The notes under the pieces: generated by a model | The model's database searches: none | What the model was told of the DNA's origin: nothing | Seen by the model: the letters and a program-made list of their open reading frames with translations, nothing else | DNA from: Bacteroidota bacterium | GTDB lineage: Bacteria > Bacteroidota > Bacteroidia > Chitinophagales > Chitinophagaceae | Assembly: GCA_013288285.1 (NCBI GenBank) | Contig: JABDCE010000025.1 | Coordinates: forward strand, 1 to 36,250 | DNA: 36,250 nt | Direction: 5' to 3' | In this document: piece after piece, positions 1 through 9,500 of the stretch | How the letters are laid out: each line of letters starts with the position of its first letter | Position numbering within the stretch: the stretch's first letter is position 1 | Program-made: the position numbers and the translations under genes

Positions 1-141
1 CACCCTGACTTGTAAAAAACGCTTCGCTTTTTTACAAGTCGTCCCTCTTCGAAAATGAAGAGGGAAGTTAAAAGCGACCTATTTCCTTCGGAAATAGTTT
101 TCTGTGCGAGTAAGAGTTCCACGACACGACGAGTAGGGGTG
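1..141. repeat. Multi-hairpin, MITE-like or structured-RNA element at window edge
   Basis: Three consecutive hairpins are visible: 7-19 with 28-40 (13 bp, GACTTGTAAAAAA and its complement), 43-50 with 57-64 (CCCTCTTC/GAAGAGGG) and 79-86 with 90-97 (CTATTTCC/GGAAATAG). The block is bracketed by CACCC at 1-5 and GGGTG at 137-141, so the whole can close as one multibranch fold. No coding frame fits. The layout resembles dispersed non-coding palindromic repeats or the end of a small mobile element; it could also be the 3' part of a structured RNA that begins outside the window. Family not identified. Confidence 0.4.
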
Positions 142-281
142 AAAAAGCCAAAATAAATGCTGTTTATTTTAACTATGAATATTTGCATTTGTACATTATA
201 AAATATAAAAATTACGCTATAATATAGCAATATAAGCATTGTGGAAAGTGTATTTGATTCATTTGTTTTTATTGTAATAAC

Positions 282-327
282 TCGGCACGAATAAAAAAAA
301 TATTTATTTCCAAGTGCCGATCTTTTT
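282..327 (+). terminator. Terminator-like hairpin
   Basis: TCGGCAC at 282-288 pairs with GTGCCGA at 314-320. The inner part can extend through AATAAA (290-295) with TTTATT (303-308). It is followed by TCTTTTT, so it reads as a plus-strand intrinsic terminator. The transcript it ends would start at or before the left edge element. Confidence 0.45.
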
Positions 328-338
328 GATGACATTTG

Positions 339-408
339 CTGTACTAACGATGGGTTAGTAAGTACAGTCCTATCCCGACATACCCGCCGTATGTCGGGAT
401 CTCTTTTT
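339..408 (+). terminator. Hairpin pair ending in a strong intrinsic terminator
   Basis: A 12-bp perfect stem, ATCCCGACATAC at 372-383 with its complement at 389-400 and a 5-nt loop, is followed by CTCTTTTTT. Just before it, CTGTAC (339-344) pairs with GTACAG (362-367) and TAAC (345-348) with GTTA (354-357). The two hairpins together look like the 3' end of a transcript or a small RNA. No ORF lies upstream on this strand within the window. The remainder of 142-544 is AT-rich and holds no gene that I can see. Confidence 0.55.
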
Positions 409-544
409 TAGTTCCTTCCCATTTTTTGAAACTGGTTTACTTCATTGCATTTGACTATAGCCACTTATTAATTCTTAAAGGTGTAGTTACATCAACTATT
501 CAACTTAGTTTGTATTTTGCGTCTTCAAAAAAAACATAGAGCTC

Positions 545-1417
545 ATGAAACATTTTTTTCTGTCCGTACTATTTATTGTGTCAGCAATAGTGGTGAACGC
601 GCAAAGCCAGTTGAAGCTGCCACCACTAAGTCCTAATGCCAAGATATCGCAGGATTTTTCTACGTCGTCCATCGACATCAGCTACAGTCGTCCGTCTATG
701 CGCGGCCGTAAAATATTTGGTGACATCATTCCTTATGGCAAGCCATGGCGCACGGGTGCTAATGCGCCTACCAAAATAAAGATAGGTGAGGAAATGGAAA
801 TAGGCGGCCAGAAAGTAAAGGCGGGGGAGTATACCTTGTATACCGTGCCCGGCAGAAGCGAATGGGAAGTGATACTGACCACAGGTAACGGCGCACTGCC
901 GGCAGACGGTTATCCGAGGGACCTTGATGTGGCCCGCTTCAATATAAAGCCATCTTACTTTGAAGGTGATTGCCAGACGTTTACCATGCTTATCACTGAT
1001 ATTACTTTCACTTCGTGCAAGCTGGAAATAGTATGGGAAAGGACTAAAGTGGTGATACCTATAGTGGCCCGTAATGCAGAGCATATAGAAGAGAACATAG
1101 ACAAGACGCTTAATCACCCGGCGCAGTTGCCATACTTCCAGGCAGCAAGTTACTACTTCGAGTCGGACAGGAAACTGGACCTGGCAAACACTTATGTGGA
1201 CAAGGCGATAGAGCAGGACCCTAAGGCGTTCTATATATGGTATCTGAAGGCACGCATAGAAAAGAAGCTGGGCAATAATGAAGAAGCTGTTGCCGCTGCC
1301 AAGAAATCAATGGAGCTGGCAAAGGGTACGCCTAACGAAGGAGAATACATGCACAACAACGGCAAACTGATTGAAGAAATTAACAGGACTAAACAAAGAA
1401 GACAAGTAAATGACTGA
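545..1417 (+). CDS. Secreted DUF2911 family protein with C-terminal TPR-like helices
   Basis: 290 residues. Residues 1-19 are a Sec signal peptide (MKHFFLSVLFIVSAIVVNAQ, predicted cleavage before Q), so the protein is exported, probably to the periplasm. Residues about 24-170 form the DUF2911 domain, recognisable from LPPLSPNAKISQDFS, SRPSMRGRKIFGD and WRTGANAPTKI. Residues about 185-275 are helical and TPR-like (LANTYVDKAIEQDPKAFYIW, then a second A/L-rich helix pair). The biochemical role of DUF2911 is not known to me. It overlaps the next gene by 8 bp, and that gene is a paralogue, so this is a tandem duplication translated from one mRNA. The start is the only one that includes the signal peptide. 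Confidence 0.88.
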   Translation: MKHFFLSVLFIVSAIVVNAQSQLKLPPLSPNAKISQDFSTSSIDISYSRPSMRGRKIFGDIIPYGKPWRTGANAPTKIKIGEEMEIGGQKVKAGEYTLYTVPGRSEWEVILTTGNGALPADGYPRDLDVARFNIKPSYFEGDCQTFTMLITDITFTSCKLEIVWERTKVVIPIVARNAEHIEENIDKTLNHPAQLPYFQAASYYFESDRKLDLANTYVDKAIEQDPKAFYIWYLKARIEKKLGNNEEAVAAAKKSMELAKGTPNEGEYMHNNGKLIEEINRTKQRRQVND

Positions 1418-2195
1418 TCTGAAACTACCGGCTCTTAGTCCGAATACTAAGATAACGCAGGACTTCTCGACGACACAGATCGAGGTATTGTATAGCCGCC
1501 CGTCTATACGTGGCCGCAAAATATTCGGAGATGTAGTGCCTTATGGCAAAATATGGCGTACCGGCGCTAATGCTGTGACCCGCATAAAGACCAGCGAAGA
1601 CCTGGAGATAGCAGGGCATGAGGTGAAGGCAGGCGAGTATGCGCTGTATACTATACCCGGTGAGCATAGCTGGGAAGTGATACTGAATACAGGCATAGGC
1701 AACTGGGGTACCGGGGGCTACAGCCATGAAGGCGATGTGGCACGTTTTAACGTGACGCCTCAGCAGGCTGCGCACCCGTACAAGGTATTTACTATTGATA
1801 TTACTGACATCACATTCAACACCTGCAGCATAGAGCTGATGTGGGAAAATGTAAAAATAGTGATACCGGTGCATGCTCACAATGAAGCGCACATAAACGA
1901 GAATGTGGATCGTGTATTCAACGATGACAAAGCGCCGTACTACCAGATAGCTACGTACTATTTAGAAAAGAATCAGCATACAGACAGGGCTAAAGCCGCT
2001 ATTGACAAAGCACTTGCCTTGCAGCCAACGGCGTTTTATATGTGGCATACCAAGGCTAAAATAGAAAAGTTGCTGGGCAGTAAGTATGAGGCGATAGCCG
2101 CTGCTAACCGGTCTACGACACTGGCTGCAGGCACGCCATACGAAGAAGCGTATAAGCGCCAAAATGAACTGCTCATAGCTGACCTGGATTCTTAA
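1410..2195 (+). CDS. DUF2911 family protein without signal peptide (tandem paralogue)
   Basis: 261 residues, homologous over its full length to the preceding gene: LPALSPNTKITQDFS, SRPSIRGRKIFGD and WRTGANAVTRI match the same positions, and the C-terminal TPR-like part (KAAIDKALALQPTAFYMW) is also kept. Its ATG lies inside the last codons of the upstream gene (8-bp overlap), indicating coupled translation. Unlike its neighbour it starts directly at the domain with MTDLKLPALSP and has no signal peptide, so as annotated it would stay in the cytoplasm. No in-frame upstream start would add a leader. Function unknown; the duplication and the lost leader are what can be seen. Confidence 0.85.
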   Translation: MTDLKLPALSPNTKITQDFSTTQIEVLYSRPSIRGRKIFGDVVPYGKIWRTGANAVTRIKTSEDLEIAGHEVKAGEYALYTIPGEHSWEVILNTGIGNWGTGGYSHEGDVARFNVTPQQAAHPYKVFTIDITDITFNTCSIELMWENVKIVIPVHAHNEAHINENVDRVFNDDKAPYYQIATYYLEKNQHTDRAKAAIDKALALQPTAFYMWHTKAKIEKLLGSKYEAIAAANRSTTLAAGTPYEEAYKRQNELLIADLDS

Positions 2196-2210
2196 ATAAT
2201 GACTAACTAT

Positions 2211-2256
2211 CCGGCAATCAGCATATCGAGGTTTGAGATGCTGATTGCCGGTTTTT
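2211..2256 (+). terminator. Strong hairpin with T-tract immediately before the PIG-L start
   Basis: CCGGCAATCAGCAT at 2211-2224 pairs perfectly with 2238-2251 (14 bp, 13-nt loop) and is followed by TTTTTAATTTT. It lies 15 bp after the DUF2911 stop codon, as expected for an intrinsic terminator. Its T-tract ends only about 10 nt before the ATG at 2266, so it could also act as an attenuator or leader structure for the next gene. Confidence 0.75.
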
Positions 2257-2265
2257 AATTTTACC

Positions 2266-4746
2266 ATGAGGAAACTACTTTCTACCATTGTCCTCGCCGC
2301 GACGGCGCAACTGGGATTTGCCCAACAGGTGAAGCCAGCCACATCTGCGAAGATATACCATGAGATAGCCCAACTGAGGCACCTTGTAAATGTGCTCTAT
2401 GTAGCGGCGCACCCCGATGATGAGAACACACGCCTGCTGGCATGGCTGGTAAATGACCAGAACATACGGACGGGATACCTATCGCTGACGCGTGGTGATG
2501 GTGGCCAGAATATACTGGGCAGCGAACTGGGCGACGCACTGGGACTGATACGGACGCATGAGCTGATGGAGGCCCGGAAACTGGATGGCGCAGAACAGTA
2601 TTTTTCGAGGGCAATAGACTTTGGTTTTTCCAAGACCAATGAGGAAACGTTTAAGCACTGGCCACAAGACCAGCTTACTTATGATGCGGTATGGGTGATG
2701 CGTAAATTCAGGCCTGATGTGGTGATATGCCGTTTCCCGCCCAATAAAATGGCCGGACACGGACAACATGCAGCATCTGCTATTATAGCGGCAAAAGCAT
2801 TTAAGGCCTCCGGCGACAGAGGGCAGTACAGCGAACAGTTTCGTAGTTATGCGGCATGGCAGCCCAAAAGGTTGCTGCTGAATACGTACCGGTTCGGGGA
2901 CAGGAATACGACCTCTGAGGATCAGTTCAAATTGACTGTAGGCCAGTATATACCATCGCTGGGTATGGGAAGCGGTGAGCTTGCGGGATTGAGCCGCAGT
3001 ATACATAAAAGCCAGGGAGCGGGTACGCCGAGCACGCCGGGGGTACAAACAGAGTATTTCAAACTGGTGGATGGGGACAGCCTTTCGCAGTCGCTGTATG
3101 ATGGTATAGATATAACGTGGAACCGGGTGGGCGCGATAGAGATAGGCGATGAGCTGAAGATAATAGAAGAGCATTTTGATTATAAACATCCGGATGCGAG
3201 TATTCCGGCGTTACTTACAGTGCGCAAGCAGATAGCCACAAAGGTGAAAGACGCGTACTGGCGCAAAGAGAAGCTGGCAGAAATAGATCAGACGATACTT
3301 GACTGTACGGGACTGCTGGCTGAGCTCTATGCAAAGCAGCCACAGGCTGTGAAGGGTGCGGTGCTGCCTTTCACACTTCATGTTATTGCCCGGTCTAAGA
3401 CACCGGTGGTGCTGAATAAAGTAGCATGGGGCAGCGGAGATGCCGACAGCGCTATGAACCTGCTTATCTCAAATGACAGCCTGATGTCATTTGACCATAC
3501 GATAATGATACCTACGAACACGCCGATAACCCAACCGTATTGGCTGACGGCAGAGCATGCAAAGGGCGAGGATATGTTTGCCATACCTAATGATAGCCTG
3601 ATAGGGCTGCCGGAAACACCTGATAACTTAAATGCAACGCTGTCATTGACGATAGGCGGAGAACCTTTCCATGTGCTGGTGCCGCTGTCTTACAAAAAGC
3701 TGGACCCGGTAAAGGGAGATGTGGTAGAGCAGTTGCGCATAGTGCCTGATGCTACCGTTATGTTTAATACTACCTTGCTTGTAACCCAGTCGGACGGCGC
3801 CGTAACCACCGATGTGCGCATACACGCTTATAAAGACCTGCGGGATGCTACGCTTACAATAACGGGTACTAAGTCGGTAGTGGCAACTATAAAGGGCCTG
3901 AATCTAAGCGCTGCAGCAGACACCATCATACCGGTAAATATATCTGCGGCTGTGTCTGCACAGCAAGGTAAGGATGACTACGCTCTGACTGCGGACCTCT
4001 CTGCAAATGGGAATACCTATAACCTGACACAACACCTGATACAATACAATCATCTGCCATCATTGCAGTATTTTAATGTAGCTACTACCAAGGTGCTGCG
4101 GGCGAACTGGAAGTGTACGGTGAAGCGTATTGGTTATATAGAAGGGGCAGGCGATTATATCCCTACGTTGCTGCGCCTGGCGGGCATGGAAGTAGATGTG
4201 CTGAAGGAAACAGACCTGACGAGCGCCGCCAAACTGAAAAAGTATGATGCGATAGTTACCGGTATAAGAGCGGTGAATGTGGAGAAACGTATGGCGTATT
4301 GGTTGCCTGTACTTATGGAGTATGCACAGAATGGGGGTACCCTGGTGATGCAGTATAATACAACACAGGATATGGCTACTACCAAGCTGGGGCCTTATCC
4401 GTTCACCATTGCCTCTGACCAGCGGGTAACCGAGGAAGATGCGAAGATCACCTTCCTGGACCCGCAAAGCAGGCTGCTCAACTACCCGAACAAGATCACG
4501 GATGATGACTTTAAAGACTGGGTGCAGGAGCGCGGCCTCTACTTTGTCTCTAAGTGGGATGATAAGTATACGCCCCTGTTCTCCATGAATGATGCTGACG
4601 AGCCGGCATTGAAGGGTGGTACGCTATATGCAAAGGTGGGTAAGGGCAACTATATATATACCAGTCTGTCGTTTAACCGCCAATTACCTAACGGCAACAA
4701 AGGAGCAATAAGACTGTTTATGAATATGCTGAGTGTGGGGAAATAA
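2266..4746 (+). CDS. Secreted PIG-L (LmbE-like) family deacetylase with C-terminal GATase-like domain
   Basis: 826 residues from the ATG at 2266. A longer frame opens with TTG at 2245, but that lies inside the terminator stem, and the signal peptide MRKLLSTIVLAATAQLGFAQ begins at 2266. The PIG-L domain follows: AHPDDE (His49, Asp51, Asp52) gives the zinc ligands, TRGDGGQN is a conserved loop, and GHGQHAAS supplies the later histidines. PIG-L enzymes are Zn-dependent N-acetyl hydrolases acting on GlcNAc-type substrates. The middle is beta-rich. The last ~210 residues (from about VKRIGYIEGAGDYIPTLLRL) look like a ThuA/glutamine-amidotransferase-like fold, an arrangement known in large Bacteroidota PIG-L proteins. 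Substrate unknown; probably periplasmic. Confidence 0.88.
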   Translation: MRKLLSTIVLAATAQLGFAQQVKPATSAKIYHEIAQLRHLVNVLYVAAHPDDENTRLLAWLVNDQNIRTGYLSLTRGDGGQNILGSELGDALGLIRTHELMEARKLDGAEQYFSRAIDFGFSKTNEETFKHWPQDQLTYDAVWVMRKFRPDVVICRFPPNKMAGHGQHAASAIIAAKAFKASGDRGQYSEQFRSYAAWQPKRLLLNTYRFGDRNTTSEDQFKLTVGQYIPSLGMGSGELAGLSRSIHKSQGAGTPSTPGVQTEYFKLVDGDSLSQSLYDGIDITWNRVGAIEIGDELKIIEEHFDYKHPDASIPALLTVRKQIATKVKDAYWRKEKLAEIDQTILDCTGLLAELYAKQPQAVKGAVLPFTLHVIARSKTPVVLNKVAWGSGDADSAMNLLISNDSLMSFDHTIMIPTNTPITQPYWLTAEHAKGEDMFAIPNDSLIGLPETPDNLNATLSLTIGGEPFHVLVPLSYKKLDPVKGDVVEQLRIVPDATVMFNTTLLVTQSDGAVTTDVRIHAYKDLRDATLTITGTKSVVATIKGLNLSAAADTIIPVNISAAVSAQQGKDDYALTADLSANGNTYNLTQHLIQYNHLPSLQYFNVATTKVLRANWKCTVKRIGYIEGAGDYIPTLLRLAGMEVDVLKETDLTSAAKLKKYDAIVTGIRAVNVEKRMAYWLPVLMEYAQNGGTLVMQYNTTQDMATTKLGPYPFTIASDQRVTEEDAKITFLDPQSRLLNYPNKITDDDFKDWVQERGLYFVSKWDDKYTPLFSMNDADEPALKGGTLYAKVGKGNYIYTSLSFNRQLPNGNKGAIRLFMNMLSVGK

Positions 4747-4865
4747 GCAGTGGAACGGCGGTGATCTTTCGGATGCGAATATCTGATCAAGTAAATACTA
4801 CTTTGTGAATAAGGAAATACAGGGAGTGGTCTTCTACAGTTATTCCAATTAAATTTTCCCAAGCA

Positions 4866-6362
4866 ATGGGTACTTCAACCAAGAAATATTTGCCGTACCT
4901 ACTGTTGCTATTGCTTTCGGTACCGCTTTATTTTATTGACATAGCGGATTTACATGCCTGGGGCGATGACTTTGCACAATACATTAAAGAAGCGCAAAAT
5001 ATTGGTCATGGGAGACCATTTTATTTATCCAACTATATTTTTAATAAATACAACACAAATTATGCTCCTCCTCAATACCCACCGGGCTTCCCTTTATTGC
5101 TGGCCCCGGTAATAAAAAACTGGGGATTGTCATTCAGAGCGATGTATTATTTCAATTCGTTTCTCGCTACCTGCCTGCTGTTTGTTTTGTTTGCTTATTT
5201 TCGGAAATATGCCGGTATTGTTGCTTCCGTTTGCTTAGCGGTACTGGTCTGCTATAGCGGAAGAGTGATTGACCTGAAAGGAAATGTACTAGCAGACATC
5301 CCCTGCCTGATATTCGTGACGCTATACCTCTGGCAACGGAACATGGAGCAGCATTCCCGGCGCAGTATAGCGCTATTGATTCTTTTTGCTGTATTGGCAA
5401 TACAAATGCGTTCACAGGCTTTTTTCCTGATAGTAGCAGAGGGTATTTTTTTGCTTCTTGTATTTATCAAAACGTCTGTTCAAGAGAAGAAAATCGTGGT
5501 AAGAAAGACATTGTTTCTTTCCCTGTATATCATTGCCGGGGTTGTAACGGTTAATCTTTTTCTTAATAAAGTGATCTTTTATTCGCCATTAAGCACTACT
5601 GATTTTTATAAGAATATTATAGACGAAGTTCTGTCGAAAGACCTGATAAATGTGGCTGAAGGGTCTATGACCTATTTACTGAAAACTATTTCCGCATTTT
5701 TTTACTTCAAAACTTATGATGGTTTTTCCAAAGCCGCCGTTTTCTTTATTACCAGTATCGGACTGACTTTTGGGATTACCGGCTTTATTGTAAATATATC
5801 CAAACGGCTTGCTTTAGATGATATTTTCTTCGCAGTCATGTGCGTGGTCATATTGTTTTTTCCGGGTCGGGATGAACGTTACTTTTTGCCAGCAGTGCCT
5901 ATTTTATTTTATTATTGTTACACTACTTTTAAAATTATATTGCCGGCAATAACAAGTGTGAAGGGTCGCGGGATCGCTATCATTATTACATTAATATATC
6001 TGGTCTCCGGCTTTGGATACTTTGAAAAATCATCAGCGGAATTGTCTTACGGAGGTATACCAAAGCATAATGACCTGGTAGCATTACAATATATATCAGA
6101 ACATGTAGCTGATAGCGACATTGTAGCTTTTTCAAAGCCGAGGATGCTAACACTATTTACCAATAAGAGAAGCATGAATATATCCTGGCAAATATCACTG
6201 GATATGAACAAAAAGGTCTTTGACAGCATGCATGTAAAATATATGCTCGTTTTAGATGGCATTGACGACGGATATTTCAAAGAGTACTTAAGAGAAGTGC
6301 AACGTCCTGTTGACAGTATTAGAATTTATGAAGGATATATCCTTTATTCTTTAAGGCATTAA
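4866..6362 (+). CDS. Multi-pass GT-C type glycosyltransferase (ArnT/PMT-like)
   Basis: 498 residues with about ten hydrophobic segments, starting with KYLPYLLLLLLSVPLYFID. The first extracytoplasmic loop carries WGDDFAQYIKEAQNI (Asp34, Asp35), the acidic position typical of GT-C enzymes that use polyprenyl-phosphate sugars, followed by APPQYPPGFPLLLAPVI, also typical of the ArnT/PMT group. The C-terminal ~100 residues form a soluble, likely periplasmic, domain. Family assignment rests on these features; donor and acceptor are unknown. Composition is clearly more AT-rich than the flanking genes and it shares no operon partner, so a different origin is possible. The start ATG at 4866 is the first one giving the N-terminal membrane helix. 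Confidence 0.7.
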   Translation: MGTSTKKYLPYLLLLLLSVPLYFIDIADLHAWGDDFAQYIKEAQNIGHGRPFYLSNYIFNKYNTNYAPPQYPPGFPLLLAPVIKNWGLSFRAMYYFNSFLATCLLFVLFAYFRKYAGIVASVCLAVLVCYSGRVIDLKGNVLADIPCLIFVTLYLWQRNMEQHSRRSIALLILFAVLAIQMRSQAFFLIVAEGIFLLLVFIKTSVQEKKIVVRKTLFLSLYIIAGVVTVNLFLNKVIFYSPLSTTDFYKNIIDEVLSKDLINVAEGSMTYLLKTISAFFYFKTYDGFSKAAVFFITSIGLTFGITGFIVNISKRLALDDIFFAVMCVVILFFPGRDERYFLPAVPILFYYCYTTFKIILPAITSVKGRGIAIIITLIYLVSGFGYFEKSSAELSYGGIPKHNDLVALQYISEHVADSDIVAFSKPRMLTLFTNKRSMNISWQISLDMNKKVFDSMHVKYMLVLDGIDDGYFKEYLREVQRPVDSIRIYEGYILYSLRH

Positions 6363-6524
6363 GCTCTTTAGTTCACTGCTATTTTCCTCATAATTCTGCT
6401 GGCACGATTTTTTAAATAATGTCTTATTACCTTTTTATTTTGGGATGAAATATTGACTGCATAAATAGTATATATGTAATTTATTATTAGCTAATTATTT
6501 ATTAACGCACACAATTTCTTTTCT

Positions 6525-9500
6525 ATGAGTAATTCTAACGAAGTCCTCAACGGTTCCTCAAATGGGGCAGATGTTATTGCCCAGGATGCAGTACTGCAAA
6601 AGCCCAAAGCAGTAAAAAAGCAAAAAAACAAACAGGCTACTATCCAGGAGAAGCAGCAGTATTATGAGAATCTGTATGACCCGCGGCCTGCGGAGATACT
6701 TGATAAAGAGTTGCTACGCGTGCTGATAGAAGTAAGGAACGGAAATTTTACGGTTCGTATGCCTTTTGACCAGGTGGGCATAACGGGTAAAATCTGTGAT
6801 ACGCTCAATGAGATCATTTTCATGAACCAGAAAATGACGGAAGAGTTCACCCGCGCCAGTAACACCATAGGCAAGCAGGGTAAACTGACCCACCGCATAG
6901 AGGTGCCATTTGCAAAAGGCGAATGGAGTACGGGCGTAGACTCACTGAATACACTTATATCTGACCTTGTGCATCCGACAATTGAAATTGCGGGTGTTAT
7001 CAGCTCCGTAGCAAAAGGAAACCTTTCGCAGCAAATGCCGCTACAGATAGGCGACCACGTGCTGCAAGGGGAGTTTGCCCGTATAGCCAAGGAAGTAAAT
7101 GATATGGTGAAGCAGCTTAACCTGTTCTCGATGGAAGTGACCCGCGTGGCACTGGAAGTGGGAACTGAAGGTAAGCTGGGCGGACAGGCAACAGTAAAAG
7201 GCGTGGGCGGTGTGTGGAAAGACCTGACGGACTCTGTGAACCAAATGGCGAGCAACCTGACGGCCCAGGTACGTAATATAGCCGAGGTGACAACTGCGGT
7301 AGCAAAGGGTGACCTGTCGCGAAAGATAACTGTGGATGTAAAAGGGGAAATACTGGAGCTGAAGAATACGATCAATACGATGGTGGATCAGCTCAACTCA
7401 TTCTCATCGGAAGTAACGCGTGTGGCGCTGGAAGTAGGTACGGAAGGTAAACTGGGTGGACAGGCGCAGGTAAAAGGCATTGCGGGAACGTGGAAGGATC
7501 TTACCGACTCTGTAAACCAAATGGCCAGTAACCTTACGGGCCAGGTGCGTAACATTGCTGAGGTGACAACAGCGGTGGCGAGGGGGGACTTGTCGAAGAA
7601 GATAACGGTGGATGTAAAGGGAGAAATATCTGAGCTGAAATACACGATCAATACGATGGTGGATCAGCTTAACTCATTCTCGGCAGAAGTAACCCGTGTG
7701 GCGAGAGAAGTGGGATCGGAAGGTAAGCTGGGCGGACAAGCAGAGGTGAAGGGTGTGGCCGGCGTATGGAAAGACCTTACCGACTCTGTGAACCAGATGG
7801 GTAGTAACCTTACGGCACAGGTGCGTAATATAGCCCAGGTAACAACAGCGGTGGCAAAGGGTGACCTCTCGCGTAAGATAACGGTGGATGTGAAGGGCGA
7901 GATACTGGAATTGAAGGACACGATCAATACGATGGTGGACCAGCTCAATTCATTCGGGTCGGAAGTGACGCGTGTGGCGAGGGAAGTAGGATCGGAAGGG
8001 AAACTGGGCGGACAGGCGACGGTGGAAGGTATAGGCGGTGTATGGAAAGACCTTACCGACTCTGTGAACCTGATGGCGGGTAACCTGACGGCGCAGGTGC
8101 GTAACATAGCCGAGGTGACAACGGCGGTGGCCAACGGTGACCTTTCGAAGAAAATAACGGTGGACGTACAAGGTGAAATACTGGAGCTGAAGAAGACGAT
8201 CAATACCATGGTGGACCAGCTTAATTCGTTCGGGTCGGAAGTGACGCGTGTGGCGAGGGAAGTAGGATCGGAAGGTAAGCTGGGCGGACAAGCAACGGTA
8301 AAAGGCGTGGGTGGTGTATGGAAGGATCTGACATATAGTGTGAACCAGATGGCCAGTAACCTGACGGCACAGGTGCGAAACATAGCCGAGGTAACAACGG
8401 CTGTGGCAAACGGTGACCTGTCGAAAAAGATAACAGTGGATGTGGAAGGGGAGATACTGGAGCTGAAGAACACGATAAATACGATGGTGGATCAGCTAAA
8501 CTCATTCGCATCGGAAGTGACCCGTGTGGCACTGGAAGTGGGAACGGAAGGTAAGCTGGGCGGACAGGCAAAAGTAAAAGGTGTGGGTGGTGTATGGAAG
8601 GGACTTACCGACTCTGTGAACCAGATGGGTAGTAACCTGACGGCACAGGTGCGTAACATAGCCGAGGTAACAACGGCAGTGGCAAACGGTGACCTCTCGA
8701 AGAAGATAACGGTGAACGTGGAAGGGGAAATCCTCGACCTGAAGAAGACGATCAATACCATGGTGGACCAGCTCAACTCGTTTGCATCGGAAGTGACCCG
8801 TGTGGCGCTGGAAGTGGGAACGGAAGGTAAACTGGGCGGACAGGCTAAAGTACAGGGAGTGGGTGGTACGTGGAAAGACCTTACTGACTCTGTGAACCAG
8901 ATGGGTAGTAACCTGACGGCGCAGGTGCGAAACATAGCCGAAGTAACGACTGCGGTGGCAAAGGGTGACCTGTCGCGTAAAATAACCGTGGACGTAAAGG
9001 GCGAAATACTTGAATTGAAGAACACGATCAATACAATGGTTGACCAGCTCAACTCATTCGGATCGGAAGTAACGCGTGTGGCGAGGGAAGTAGGATCTGA
9101 AGGTAAGCTGGGCGGACAGGCGAAAGTGCAGGGTGTGGGTGGTACCTGGAAAGATCTTACGGACTCCGTGAACATCATGGCCAGTAATCTAACGGCACAG
9201 GTGCGAAACATTGCTGAAGTAACGACGGCGGTGGCCAATGGTGACCTGTCGCGTAAGATAGAAGTGGACGTAAAGGGGGAAATCCTGGAGTTGAAAAATA
9301 CCATCAATACGATGGTGGAGCAGCTACGTGGTTTTGCATCGGAAGTGACGCGTGTGGCGAGGGAAGTGGGAACGGAAGGTAAACTGGGCGGACAGGCAAA
9401 TGTGCCGGGTGTGGCGGGTACCTGGAAAGACCTTACAGACTCCGTGAACCAGATGGCCGGTAACCTGACGGACCAGGTGCGAAACATAGCCAATGTGGCG

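Noticed and set aside
1-141. tRNA, tmRNA or group II intron end
   Set aside because: No cloverleaf, CCA end or domain V pattern could be traced; only three independent hairpins.
2245-2265. Upstream TTG start for the PIG-L gene
   Set aside because: It lies within the terminator stem, and using it would put residues before a perfect signal peptide at 2266.
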